From contig CAJMNR010000007.1 of the NCBI GenBank assembly GCA_905214875.1, positions 36,439-100,438 of the forward strand: a stretch of 64,000 bases of DNA, written 5' to 3'. The notes beneath the pieces are model-generated. The model worked only from the letters and a program-made list of their open reading frames with translations. It ran no database searches and was not told the DNA's origin. A program made the translations under genes and the position numbers. Every line of letters starts with the position of its first letter. The stretch's first letter is position 1. Source of the DNA: an uncultured bacterium (lineage in GTDB: Bacteria; Bacillota; Clostridia; Lachnospirales; Lachnospiraceae). Below are positions 1 through 8,555 of the stretch, piece after piece.

Positions 1-1048
1 CGGCAACCATAAAGAGCACGAGCTTGATTAACGAATGGTTTACCATGTGAAGTAACGTACCACGTACCGCAAGGGCATTGTGGTGGCCAAGAAGTCCCTG
101 CATGCCCACACCAACTAAGATAAAGCCGATTTGTGACATGGAACTTAAGGCAAGCGTACGTTTTAAATCAATGGAGAATAATGCAAGGAATGCTCCCATA
201 AACATTGTGATTACACCAAAGATCAAGATGGCATTTCCCCAAGCAGCGTCGTGCAAGAAAATCTGCGCACTGATTACGAGAATACCGTATACACCGGATT
301 TTGTTAAGATACCGGATAACAAGGCAGAAGCAGGAGCTGGAGCCACTGGATGGGCTTTTGGAAGCCAGATATGAACTGGGAACATACCAGCTTTGGCACC
401 GAAACCAAATAGGATACAGCTTCCTGCTACATATAACATGGTTTTATCTTCGATATGATGGCAAGCATCATATAATTCGTTGATTTTTAAAGTTCCAACC
501 TGTGCGTATAAAAGGAATAGCCCCATTAACATCACAAGACCGCCGATTACGGCAACGGCAAGGTATGTGCCAGCTGCGCGCATGGAACCTTCTTTTTCAT
601 CATGAGCAACCCATACGTAAGAAGTAAAGGACATGATTTCAAAGAAAATGAACGTTGTAAATAAATCCGCCGATAAGAATACACCGACAGTTGCTCCAAG
701 TGTGAGCAGTGTAAATAAATAATAACGATTACGGTTGCGGTAATGAGCAAAATATTCTTTCGAGAAGAGAGTCGTCATCATCCACATAAATGCCGCAATT
801 AACGCATAAAGTACGCGGAACCCGTCTAATTCCAAGTACATTCCTCGTCCACAGAATTCTTTCCATACGAATTCTGTCGTGTCTGTAAATGTAAGAAACA
901 GATAGGCCATTACAGCAAATTCAATCACCGCAACTGTCATTACAAAATAATTTCTAGCTTCTTTATTCTTTCTCCCGATGAGGTAACTAACAAATGCACC
1001 AACCATAGGGAACAGAACAAGAAATAATAACATATAATTTCCTTCCAT
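1..1048 (-). CDS. MrpD/NuoM-like proton-translocating antiporter subunit (partial, C-terminus beyond window)
   Basis: This is the last of four antiporter-like subunits in the minus-strand operon, cut by the left edge. The reading frame starts at an ATG behind GGGAGG and stays open to base 1, about 349 residues. It is strongly hydrophobic and carries the family signatures: a membrane glutamate in FFEIMSF, the lysine of GAKAGMFPVHIWLP and the following HPVAPAPASALLSG segment. These residues form the proton path in Mrp, Mbh and complex I subunits. It begins 11 bases after the preceding stop, so it is co-transcribed. It could be called MrpA/NuoL-like, but the visible part does not separate NuoL from NuoM. 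Confidence 0.87.
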   Translation of the reverse strand, partial: MEGNYMLLFLVLFPMVGAFVSYLIGRKNKEARNYFVMTVAVIEFAVMAYLFLTFTDTTEFVWKEFCGRGMYLELDGFRVLYALIAAFMWMMTTLFSKEYFAHYRNRNRYYLFTLLTLGATVGVFLSADLFTTFIFFEIMSFTSYVWVAHDEKEGSMRAAGTYLAVAVIGGLVMLMGLFLLYAQVGTLKINELYDACHHIEDKTMLYVAGSCILFGFGAKAGMFPVHIWLPKAHPVAPAPASALLSGILTKSGVYGILVISAQIFLHDAAWGNAILIFGVITMFMGAFLALFSIDLKRTLALSSMSQIGFILVGVGMQGLLGHHNALAVRGTLLHMVNHSLIKLVLFMVA

Positions 1049-1058
1049 GTTTACCTCC

Positions 1059-2537
1059 CTATAATAAGCCATTGGCGATTTTCGTAAAGAACTCAACCAA
1101 TGGTGCACTATGAACACCTAATACTACGATTGCCACAGTAAATACTGCTAGAGGCACTGTCATATACCATCTTGGGTCTTCTACATGGGCAAGCTTCGTT
1201 TCGTCAAATCCCTTCGCAGGGAAGAATGCTCGTACTGCGATTGTTAATAAATACATGGCAGTAAGGAGCGCAGAGATTAATAATACAAAGACACCGATTG
1301 CCGGTAACAGTTGTTTTGTCTCTACGGCTGCAAAGGCAAGGTTCCATTTACTGATGAATCCAGTAAGTGGTGGAACACCGACTAAGGCAATTCCGGAAAG
1401 GGTAAAGATCGTGAATACGAATGGCATTTTCTTTCCAAACCCTTCGATTTCGTATACATATTCTTTGTGCGTCTTAAACATGATTGCACCGACACAGAAG
1501 AATAACGCAATCTTCATCACACCGTGGAAAATCATATGAGTTAGTCCGCCAACAAGGCCGGCTGGTGACATAAGCGTTACGCCAAATAAGATATATGATA
1601 AGTTACTGATGGTAGAGTACGCAAGTCTTCTCTTGATGTGCTGTTCTTTTACTGCCATGGAAGACCCGAATAGGATCGTAATCAGTACAAATGTCATGAC
1701 AAGATACTGTGCCCATGTATTGCGTAAGAAATCAGCACCGAAACAGAAGTAAGTGACTCTCATAATGGCAAATGCACCAGACTTAACAACGGCTACCGCA
1801 TGTAAAAGAGCAGTAACAGGCGTTGGTGCAACGGATGCCATTGGAAGCCATTTATAAAATGGGAATACCGCTGTCTTTACACCGAAACCAAAGAAGGTAA
1901 ACACATAGCCAAGTAATAAGAGATTGCTTTTATCACCAACTTTAGTCATATCTAGGATTCCACCAAGTACGAAATCCGAAGAAGTTCCATACTTAAAGAT
2001 CATTACCATTCCGATGAATGCCATGGCAGCACCACCTACGGAATATGCGATATACGTAATACCTGCTTTGATGGACTTTTCATCCATAGAGTGCATTACT
2101 AAAGGTAATGTGATCAATGTTAATAACTCGTAAAATAAATATAGAGTCGCGATATTTGCTGAGAAAGCAATACCGATCGTAATACCGAATGTTGCTGTAT
2201 AAAAACTAAAGAAATAATTTTCTCGTTTTTCATGTGTCATATATTCAAAGGCAAATAACGTAGCAAATGGCCAAAGCGCTGCTACAAGCCCTGCAAATAC
2301 TTTTGATAAGCCATCGATCTTAAGGCCGATCGCATAGTTTTCTGTTAGCTTTAATAACGTGATTCCTTCACTCGGCCCGTAACATAATAACAGGTAAGTG
2401 AAGATGGTATTAAGAACCACGATGGTGCCAACGTAGATCTGTCTCTTATTTCTAGACTCAAAATGGAATAACGGAAGTAGTGCCGCTCCAAGTAGTGGAA
2501 ATAAGATTGGTACCAGTAAAAAAATCGGACTGGTCAA
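1059..2537 (-). CDS. MrpD/NuoM-like proton-translocating subunit
   Basis: A polytopic membrane protein of 492 residues, the normal length for MrpD, NuoM and HyfB proteins. The conserved residues of the proton channel are present: glutamate in FYELLTLITLP, lysine in GVKTAVFPFYKWLP and a second lysine in VVKSGAF. It is the third antiporter-like subunit of the operon. The start is TTG at 2537, with AAGGGA about six bases upstream; no ATG fits better. It would translocate H+ or exchange Na+ for H+ within a multisubunit complex in the membrane. Which cation it moves cannot be told from sequence alone. Confidence 0.88.
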   Translation of the reverse strand: MTSPIFLLVPILFPLLGAALLPLFHFESRNKRQIYVGTIVVLNTIFTYLLLCYGPSEGITLLKLTENYAIGLKIDGLSKVFAGLVAALWPFATLFAFEYMTHEKRENYFFSFYTATFGITIGIAFSANIATLYLFYELLTLITLPLVMHSMDEKSIKAGITYIAYSVGGAAMAFIGMVMIFKYGTSSDFVLGGILDMTKVGDKSNLLLLGYVFTFFGFGVKTAVFPFYKWLPMASVAPTPVTALLHAVAVVKSGAFAIMRVTYFCFGADFLRNTWAQYLVMTFVLITILFGSSMAVKEQHIKRRLAYSTISNLSYILFGVTLMSPAGLVGGLTHMIFHGVMKIALFFCVGAIMFKTHKEYVYEIEGFGKKMPFVFTIFTLSGIALVGVPPLTGFISKWNLAFAAVETKQLLPAIGVFVLLISALLTAMYLLTIAVRAFFPAKGFDETKLAHVEDPRWYMTVPLAVFTVAIVVLGVHSAPLVEFFTKIANGLL

Positions 2538-2552
2538 AATATCCCTTCTTTC

Positions 2553-4031
2553 CTACAGAATTGTTACAATAATTGATTGAATAAAGCTTGCAAATGCATT
2601 TGGAAACATGCCGAGTAAGACAGCTCCCGCCGCTAAGATAAGTAGCGGTATTGTCATAAACTTATTCGGCTCTAATTTCTTAAGTGAGGAATAATCGTAG
2701 TCCGCACCTGGGAAAAAGCCTCCAATGGTAATAGGCAGTAAATAACCTGCGGTTAATAATGCACTTACAAGAAGTACAATTGGGCCGAACCAGCTAAAGA
2801 AACCGATTCCGGATTGAAGGGAACCTACTGCAAGGTGCCATTTGCTGATGAATCCGCAAGTCGGAGGAATTCCGATTAATGCTAAAGACGCGATAGTATA
2901 ACACCACATCGTAATCGGCATTTCTTTTCCAATTCCCCTAAGTTCGCTAACCTTTGTCTTGCCAGTTTTATAAATGATGGCACCAGCCACTAAGAATAGT
3001 GCATTCTTAATGAAGGAGTGGAATACGATGTGTTGCATTCCGCCAAGTGCTCCATCTGCATTTAATAAGCTAAGACCAAATAAGATATAGGAAACCTGAC
3101 TTACGGTAGAATACGCAAGACGTTTCTTTAATACTTGTTCTTTATAAGCAAGCATGGAGCCCATGAATACCGTTAATAAGGCAAGGCTCATAAAAGCCGT
3201 CTGTACCCAAGTTCCACGTAAGAAATCAGGTCCGACAATAAAGAATACAACGCGGATGATGCCGACAACACCAGCTTTAACAATTACACCAGATAATACT
3301 GCGGAAGCAGGTGCTGGGGCAACTGGATGGGCAGTCGGTAACCATCCGTGAAGTGGGAACATACCGGCTTTTGCACCAAATCCAATAATGGATAAAAATA
3401 CGATTACAAGGAAGAAACTCTCATTGCCTGCAAGCTTTGCAAGGTCAAGCGTTCCACCACCCATAAATTCAATGGTAGTCGTATATTGATTCATATAGAA
3501 AATACCTAGTAAGCCTAGGGAAGCACCGCAGAAGGAGTAAAATAGATATTTAAGTCCCGCTTTGATTGCTTCTTTATTTAAACTGTGTAATACCATCGGC
3601 ATTGACACAAGCGTCATTGTTTCATAACAGAGATAAAATGTTACAAGATTTCCCGCATAAGCAACTCCGTTAAGAGCACCTAATGCTAGAAGGAAAAATC
3701 CAAAATAACGATGTTCGTTATCTTCATGCTTCATATATTCAAATGCGAAGAATCCGGATAACGTCCACATAATTGCTAGAAGGGCAGTATAGATTCTGCC
3801 TACACCGTCTAGTTTGAATAGTACGGGTATCCCCTTCATTAAATCAAATAATTCTAATCGTAATGCTGGACCGCAAAGAATAACGGTTGTAATTATCGCA
3901 TTTAGGATTAGAAAGCTTCCAACAAACCAATTTCTTGCCTTTCGCGCCTTCAAAGGTTTCGCAAAAAAGACTAATAGACCAGCAAGGATCGGTAAGAGAA
4001 TTGGAAGCAATAGTAGTAAATTACGATTCAT
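2553..4031 (-). CDS. MrpD/NuoM-like proton-translocating subunit
   Basis: The second antiporter-like subunit, 492 residues with about 14 predicted membrane helices. It shows glutamate in CYETMTLVSMP, lysine in GAKAGMFPLHGWLP and lysine in SGVIVKAGVVG, the set needed for proton transfer in this family. Its HPVAPAPASAVLSG segment is nearly the same as in the gene ending at base 1, so those two look like closer paralogues than the 1059-2537 gene. The ATG follows AAAAGGGG. The next gene starts 16 bases downstream of its end. Confidence 0.88.
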   Translation of the reverse strand: MNRNLLLLLPILLPILAGLLVFFAKPLKARKARNWFVGSFLILNAIITTVILCGPALRLELFDLMKGIPVLFKLDGVGRIYTALLAIMWTLSGFFAFEYMKHEDNEHRYFGFFLLALGALNGVAYAGNLVTFYLCYETMTLVSMPMVLHSLNKEAIKAGLKYLFYSFCGASLGLLGIFYMNQYTTTIEFMGGGTLDLAKLAGNESFFLVIVFLSIIGFGAKAGMFPLHGWLPTAHPVAPAPASAVLSGVIVKAGVVGIIRVVFFIVGPDFLRGTWVQTAFMSLALLTVFMGSMLAYKEQVLKKRLAYSTVSQVSYILFGLSLLNADGALGGMQHIVFHSFIKNALFLVAGAIIYKTGKTKVSELRGIGKEMPITMWCYTIASLALIGIPPTCGFISKWHLAVGSLQSGIGFFSWFGPIVLLVSALLTAGYLLPITIGGFFPGADYDYSSLKKLEPNKFMTIPLLILAAGAVLLGMFPNAFASFIQSIIVTIL

Positions 4032-4055
4032 TGTTTTCCCCTTTTTCGTATAGTC

Positions 4056-5549
4056 TTAAGCAAACATGGATAAGCCGTTTTGAATTGCTTCCATGATTGG
4101 TCCGGAGAACATACCTAATACAAAGTTTAGAATGATAAAACATACCATCGAAACGATGAATGAATAATCACGTTTGTATAGGTTTTCTGGTTGTTCTTTA
4201 TGAGTTGCCGGTGTATAAAGCACGATGACTGCACGGATGAAATATCCTGCATTTAATACCGTACTGATGGCAAGACAAAGTAATGTCGGCATCATTTTAG
4301 ATGGTGACTGCATCGCACCTAAAGCAAAATTAAGCTTGCTGATGAATCCAGCAAATAACGGAATACCTACCATAGATAGGGAGCCGACCATAAAGCCAAA
4401 GCCCGCTAATTTGTTTCGATATCCCGCACCTTTTAGCTCTGCAAAATGTTTTCCATTTCCACTTGCTACGGAAAGTCCATTTGCGGAAATAAATAATAAT
4501 GCTTTAGAAGCCGCATGGGACATAATATGGAAGATTGCCGCATACATACCGACTTTCGTTCCAAGACCAATTCCCATATAGATATAACCGATTTGTGCAA
4601 CCGAAGAGTAGGCAATCATCTTACGGATGTCATTTTGCGCTAAGGCACGAACCGATCCCATAATCATTCCAGCTAAGCCGAATACAAAAAAGATATTTAT
4701 AATTCCGCTTCCTGCAATTACGTCAAATCCTACGACACGATACATGATCTTGATTAAGATAAAGATATAACTTTTGGAAACAAGACTGGATAATAGGGCG
4801 CTTGACGTTGCAGTTCCATAGCTGTACGTATCTGGAAGCCAGTTATGGAATGGATAAAGTGCGGATTTGATTGCAAGTCCCACGGTTATCATTGCGATTG
4901 TTACAAGCATTGGCACACGGTACTGGTCGTTTCCAATAAACGCGGACACTGCTTCTTGAATATTGGACATCGCTAATTGTCCAGTGATTCCATAAAGGAT
5001 GGATAATCCAAATAGAATCAGACCAGAACCTACGAGACTCATTACCATATATTTTACGGTACCGACTAACGTACGACCGTTCTGTTTGCTCATGATTAAG
5101 CCACAAGCGGCAATCGTATTGATTTCGATAAATACATAAGCATTGAATAAATCGTTTGTATAGATTAGGGCAAGTAAGGATGCTAATAATAAATCTACCA
5201 TGATAAAATAAAGATTTAATTTCTTATCCGTTACATCCTTAAAGATCTGCTTCATACCACCAAGAAGCGCGAGCATCATGATGATACAAAAGAAGAGAGC
5301 CATTAAAGCTTCTAATACTCCAACACGAAGTTCATTTCCCCATGGTGCAGAATGATGCCCCATTAAGTAAACAAAACTTTCCCCCGTTTGAACCACATAA
5401 TATAGAACAAATGCGGACATGATTCCAACGGCCGTTACAACAAACATGGTTACACGCTTTGCGTTCTTTCCGCTAAGAATCGAACTGAGTGTTGATGCAA
5501 CCATACAGAGTACGATACAAAAAAACGGAAAATTCTTAATAAACTCCAC
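4056..5549 (-). CDS. mrpD: MrpD-like Na+/H+ antiporter subunit
   Basis: The first MrpD-type subunit, directly behind MrpC as in mrp and mbh operons, so the likeliest true MrpD/MbhH. The start is taken as GTG at 5549, nine bases after AAGGAGG and just past the mrpC stop; an upstream in-frame ATG at 5588 would lie inside mrpC. The product has 497 residues. Conserved channel residues are the glutamate in FIEINTIAACG and the lysine in AIKSALYPFHNWLP. The C-terminal third carries helices typical of the family. Role: ion translocation by the membrane arm. Confidence 0.88.
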   Translation of the reverse strand: MEFIKNFPFFCIVLCMVASTLSSILSGKNAKRVTMFVVTAVGIMSAFVLYYVVQTGESFVYLMGHHSAPWGNELRVGVLEALMALFFCIIMMLALLGGMKQIFKDVTDKKLNLYFIMVDLLLASLLALIYTNDLFNAYVFIEINTIAACGLIMSKQNGRTLVGTVKYMVMSLVGSGLILFGLSILYGITGQLAMSNIQEAVSAFIGNDQYRVPMLVTIAMITVGLAIKSALYPFHNWLPDTYSYGTATSSALLSSLVSKSYIFILIKIMYRVVGFDVIAGSGIINIFFVFGLAGMIMGSVRALAQNDIRKMIAYSSVAQIGYIYMGIGLGTKVGMYAAIFHIMSHAASKALLFISANGLSVASGNGKHFAELKGAGYRNKLAGFGFMVGSLSMVGIPLFAGFISKLNFALGAMQSPSKMMPTLLCLAISTVLNAGYFIRAVIVLYTPATHKEQPENLYKRDYSFIVSMVCFIILNFVLGMFSGPIMEAIQNGLSMFA

Positions 5550-5550
5550 T

Positions 5551-5922
5551 CTAATTTTCCTCCTTCTTCGATAACTGTATAATCTCATCTAAATCAAGTG
5601 TATGATACTTACGATATAGGCGGATTGTTAGAGCAAGCATGATTGCACTGATACTTACGGATACTACGATTCCTGTCAGTACAAGTCCGCTTGGAATTGG
5701 ATTGATATAAGCTTCTACCGATTGTATGCCATCCACTACGATTGGTGCTTTACGTCCTTCAATGTAGCCTTGTGATGTCAGAAAGAGGTAGATTGCGGTA
5801 TCCATGATATCGAATCCGATAATTTTCTTAATTAAATTCTTTTGAAGTAATAACGTACATAATCCGATTCCAAATAGAATTACTGCGGTCACTGCTTCTA
5901 AATTGATAAAAAGAGTTTCCAT
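5551..5922 (-). CDS. mrpC: MrpC/NuoK-like antiporter subunit
   Basis: A protein of 123 residues with three predicted membrane helices, the size and topology of MrpC, MbhG and NuoK. The segment YINPIPSGLVLTGIVVS matches the conserved DPlPQALVLTaIVI-type region of this family. It lies between the MrpB-like and MrpD-like genes, the usual order in mrp operons. It is probably a structural part of the ion-translocating membrane module. The C-terminal tail is charged and cytoplasmic. Confidence 0.88.
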   Translation of the reverse strand: METLFINLEAVTAVILFGIGLCTLLLQKNLIKKIIGFDIMDTAIYLFLTSQGYIEGRKAPIVVDGIQSVEAYINPIPSGLVLTGIVVSVSISAIMLALTIRLYRKYHTLDLDEIIQLSKKEEN

Positions 5923-5924
5923 GA

Positions 5925-6917
5925 CTACATTTCCCCTTTCCTAAATAGTGCATAAAAACCATACATTGTACAAGCAACGACAATACCTACGCAGATGTTA
6001 AGTGGTAAGATGAGTCCGCTGCTTAGGATATTTCCAGGTGTTCCTAGCGGAATACCGGAATGAAGGTGATTCGCTCCTGTAAAGAACGAATAACTCTTGC
6101 TTAATGCATAGCAGAATAAGGATAAAAATGTTGCAGTCTTAAACGTCTTTATTGTAAAGAAACGCTCGGTCTTCTTAAATCCGAATGCACTTACGTGAAG
6201 AATCAGACCTGCACCGATGATAGCTCCACCGGAGAACCCGCCACCAGGTGAGAGATGACCATTTAAAATGACATAGATACCAAAAATGATGATTAGGGGA
6301 ACGAGACAAGTCGCTACTCCTTGTAAAATCACGTCATTCTTTGGCTCATACATTCGATCGTTTTCTTCCTCCTTCGCTGACTTCGTCTTTTTATCTACAC
6401 GTAGAAGAATAAGAACTGCACATGCTGCTACAAATAATACATGTGCTTCTCCAAAGGTATCAAATGCACGGTAGTCAAGAATCATAGCAGTTACGATGTT
6501 CACAGCACCGGTTTCCTGCATCCCCTTCGTAATATATCGCTCGGATACTTCATTGTTGATCGGACTGGCTGGATTGCCGAATTCCGGTAAGAATGAAACA
6601 GTATATAATAAAACGCCAACAACCACTAAACAGATCATCACGGATAGTACTTTGTTCGTACTATGAAAAATGCTCATTGCTTTCTCTTGGTACTTGTCTA
6701 AACGTTTGTTTAACGCAGTTTCTCCGTCTAAGTTAAGTAGTCTAGTTAAAAGTGACTGTTCTTTTTCAGAAGTAGCAGCAACTTCTTGCTTGCTTAATTC
6801 CTCTGCTATGATTTCTTCTTTTTTAGAAGAAACCGAAGGTTCTTCAACCGTTCCGTTTACCCAATTGACAAAACGGCACCATTTGCTATCTGAACTATTA
6901 CTTCTTAGTTTCGACAT
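5925..6917 (-). CDS. mrpB: MrpB-like antiporter subunit fused to an MbhE-like domain
   Basis: The start chosen is the ATG at 6917, about ten bases after AAGGAGG, giving 330 residues. Three parts are visible: a charged N-terminal region of about 80 residues; an MbhE/MrpA-C-terminal-like membrane part with NIVTAMILDYRAFDTFGE; and an MrpB domain with GHLSPGGGFSGGAIIGAG. In Pyrococcus Mbh the MbhE and MbhF parts are separate proteins, so this is a fusion. The hydrophilic N-terminal extension is unusual and its role is unknown. The gene overlaps the DUF4040 gene by 20 bases. Confidence 0.86.
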   Translation of the reverse strand: MSKLRSNSSDSKWCRFVNWVNGTVEEPSVSSKKEEIIAEELSKQEVAATSEKEQSLLTRLLNLDGETALNKRLDKYQEKAMSIFHSTNKVLSVMICLVVVGVLLYTVSFLPEFGNPASPINNEVSERYITKGMQETGAVNIVTAMILDYRAFDTFGEAHVLFVAACAVLILLRVDKKTKSAKEEENDRMYEPKNDVILQGVATCLVPLIIIFGIYVILNGHLSPGGGFSGGAIIGAGLILHVSAFGFKKTERFFTIKTFKTATFLSLFCYALSKSYSFFTGANHLHSGIPLGTPGNILSSGLILPLNICVGIVVACTMYGFYALFRKGEM

Positions 6918-7164
6918 TGTCTTTTTCCTCCTTGATTGCATGAATTTTCTTCAAGGTTACAAAGAACAGGATGCTTGTCACACCAGCGCCAACGGCAGCT
7001 TCTGTAATAGCAAGATCTGGCGATTCTAAGATAATCCAGATAATTGACATGACCACACTATACGACATAAAGATAATGATCGATGTTAAGAGGTTTTTGG
7101 TTACGCTTACAGAAATCGCGCAAACAATTAAGAAGATAAGTAAAATTATCCTGATTAGTTCCAT
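6898..7164 (-). CDS. DUF4040 (MbhD / MrpA C-terminal-like) membrane subunit
   Basis: A small protein of 88 residues with three predicted helices. The segment SPDLAITEAAVGAGVTSILF is characteristic of the DUF4040 family, equivalent to MbhD or to a late domain of MrpA. Its ATG shares one base with the stop of the MrpG gene, implying coupled translation. A stand-alone copy of this domain is a hallmark of Mbh/Mbx-like modules rather than of classic seven-gene mrp operons, where it is part of MrpA. Confidence 0.87.
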   Translation of the reverse strand: MELIRIILLIFLIVCAISVSVTKNLLTSIIIFMSYSVVMSIIWIILESPDLAITEAAVGAGVTSILFFVTLKKIHAIKEEKDNVETKK

Positions 7165-7505
7165 TATTCTTTAACCTCACATTCCTCATCTAACTTTTCA
7201 TTTGTCGTCACTTCTAAGCGACTGATCAAATGACTGGCTACCGGACTGGCAAACCATAAGAATACGATGACTAATACTAATTTAAGAATAAAAAATACGG
7301 TTTCCCCAGTGGACGCAAATTCAGTTCCCAAAAACATAAGTCCCACTAATGCCAGTAAGATGGCAAGGGTATCGAGTAGCGCTGCGGCATGCATTCGATT
7401 TAACACGTTTTTAAAACGGAAGACTCCAAATACTGCGATGCCTGCAATGCTGACGCCGCCAATGATGAAAATGGCAGCAATGACAAAACATATCCATTCA
7501 GCCAT
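7164..7505 (-). CDS. mrpG: MrpG-like antiporter subunit
   Basis: The ATG at 7505 follows GAGGAGG and lies three bases past the mrpF stop, giving 113 residues. A longer frame opens upstream but would overlap mrpF. The product has three helices and the MrpG signature FGVFRFKNVLNRMHAAALLDT. MrpG belongs to the peripheral part of the Mrp/Mbh membrane arm involved in cation movement. The tail ends in an acidic stretch. Confidence 0.88.
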   Translation of the reverse strand: MAEWICFVIAAIFIIGGVSIAGIAVFGVFRFKNVLNRMHAAALLDTLAILLALVGLMFLGTEFASTGETVFFILKLVLVIVFLWFASPVASHLISRLEVTTNEKLDEECEVKE

Positions 7506-7507
7506 GC

Positions 7508-7816
7508 TTATCTGTCCTCCTCTTTTTTCTTTTTCTCCAAATAAACTCCGGTATACACTTTGCATAAAACAACAACAGCTAAGAAGCTAATCATTGCATA
7601 CACAAGCGCAACGTCTACCAGATAGCTTTCTTTTAAATAAACAGCCAAAATACAGATAATAATGATTGTTAATGTTCCAATCATATTAACCGCAACAATT
7701 CGGTCAGTAATTTTTGGCCCTTTGATTGCTCGCATGAGACACAAACAGATCAAGATGCTTAGCACCAGGATACTGCCTATTAATAAGTAATTCATTGCAC
7801 ATTGTACCAAGCTCAT
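7508..7816 (-). CDS. mrpF: MrpF-like antiporter subunit
   Basis: A protein of 102 residues with three helices. The segment MRAIKGPKITDRIVAVNMIG is the MrpF family signature (GPs..DRvvAlD). It starts immediately after the mrpE gene and is followed by mrpG, the usual E-F-G order. MrpF is a small integral subunit of cation/proton antiporters and Mbh-type complexes. The C-terminus is a short lysine and glutamate tail. Confidence 0.88.
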   Translation of the reverse strand: MSLVQCAMNYLLIGSILVLSILICLCLMRAIKGPKITDRIVAVNMIGTLTIIIICILAVYLKESYLVDVALVYAMISFLAVVVLCKVYTGVYLEKKKKEEDR

Positions 7817-7817
7817 C

Positions 7818-8276
7818 TTATTCCTCCATCTTTTCTAGTAAATGAACAAATTCAGAATCTTCGATTCCTTCCCCAAATTCCTTATCCAGACATAAAACGG
7901 TATAGGTATCCCCTTCTAATGAAACGGTAATCGTTCCCGGTGTCAGTGTAATGGAATTGGCTAAGGTAACTTTTGCTGCATTGCTTTTAAGATTGGATTT
8001 GAAATGAATGATTTGTGGTTCTACCTCGTACTTTGTACTAAAAATCAAAGAGATCACCTGTAGGTTGGCTTTGATTACTTCTTTTACTAATACGGCACTA
8101 TAATGCAAGATGCGTACTAGGTTTTTCCCAAGGCGAACTGTAATATACGGTGAATAGTCCATGAATCGATACATGAAATACTCGATTGCAGTGGCAATAC
8201 AAACACCGAATATTGCAATTTCCAATGTTATCTTTCCATTAAAAATTACCCATAGAAAAAATAAAATTAAAAACAT
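7818..8276 (-). CDS. mrpE: MrpE-like antiporter subunit
   Basis: The first gene of the antiporter operon, 152 residues. Two or three N-terminal helices are followed by a cytoplasmic domain with LANSITLTPGTITVSLEGD, the MrpE signature. The ATG follows AAAGAAAGGAAT. Transcription must start in the 280-base gap shared with hemC; an AT-rich stretch near 8380-8400 could hold the minus-strand promoter, but I see no consensus -35 for it. Confidence 0.88.
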   Translation of the reverse strand: MFLILFFLWVIFNGKITLEIAIFGVCIATAIEYFMYRFMDYSPYITVRLGKNLVRILHYSAVLVKEVIKANLQVISLIFSTKYEVEPQIIHFKSNLKSNAAKVTLANSITLTPGTITVSLEGDTYTVLCLDKEFGEGIEDSEFVHLLEKMEE

Positions 8277-8473
8277 AATATTCCTTTCTTTACTCCCTTT
8301 TTTTGTTGTCTACTAGTTATGTTGTGTCTACAAATCCCTTAGACAGTATTTAACTAAATTCGACATAAATCGCCATCTTACATTGTATCATATCATTTGC
8401 GAATACTCCATTACTTTTTTTGGAAGAAATTTTTCTAGAATTAGCCAGTTTCTATAAAAGGTCCGCTTTTTTA

Positions 8474-8501
8474 TTTATAGAAAACTTCTATTACGTATAA
8501 T
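8474..8501 (+). promoter_or_regulatory. Candidate sigma-A promoter of the hem operon
   Basis: TTTATA (8474-8479) and a perfect TATAAT (8496-8501) are separated by 16 bases, about 55 bases upstream of the hemC ATG. The rest of the 8277-8555 gap is AT-rich. I see no riboswitch or terminator-like fold in it. The -35 box matches consensus at only four of six positions. Confidence 0.5.
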
Positions 8502-8555
8502 CTTCCTTGTGCAATTCATACATATGTAAAGATAATGAGACAGTAAGGTGTGACC

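Noticed and set aside
547..750. Open frame on the minus strand inside the first gene
   Set aside because: It lies in a different frame of the MrpD-like gene, which runs from 1048 to the left edge with family motifs throughout.
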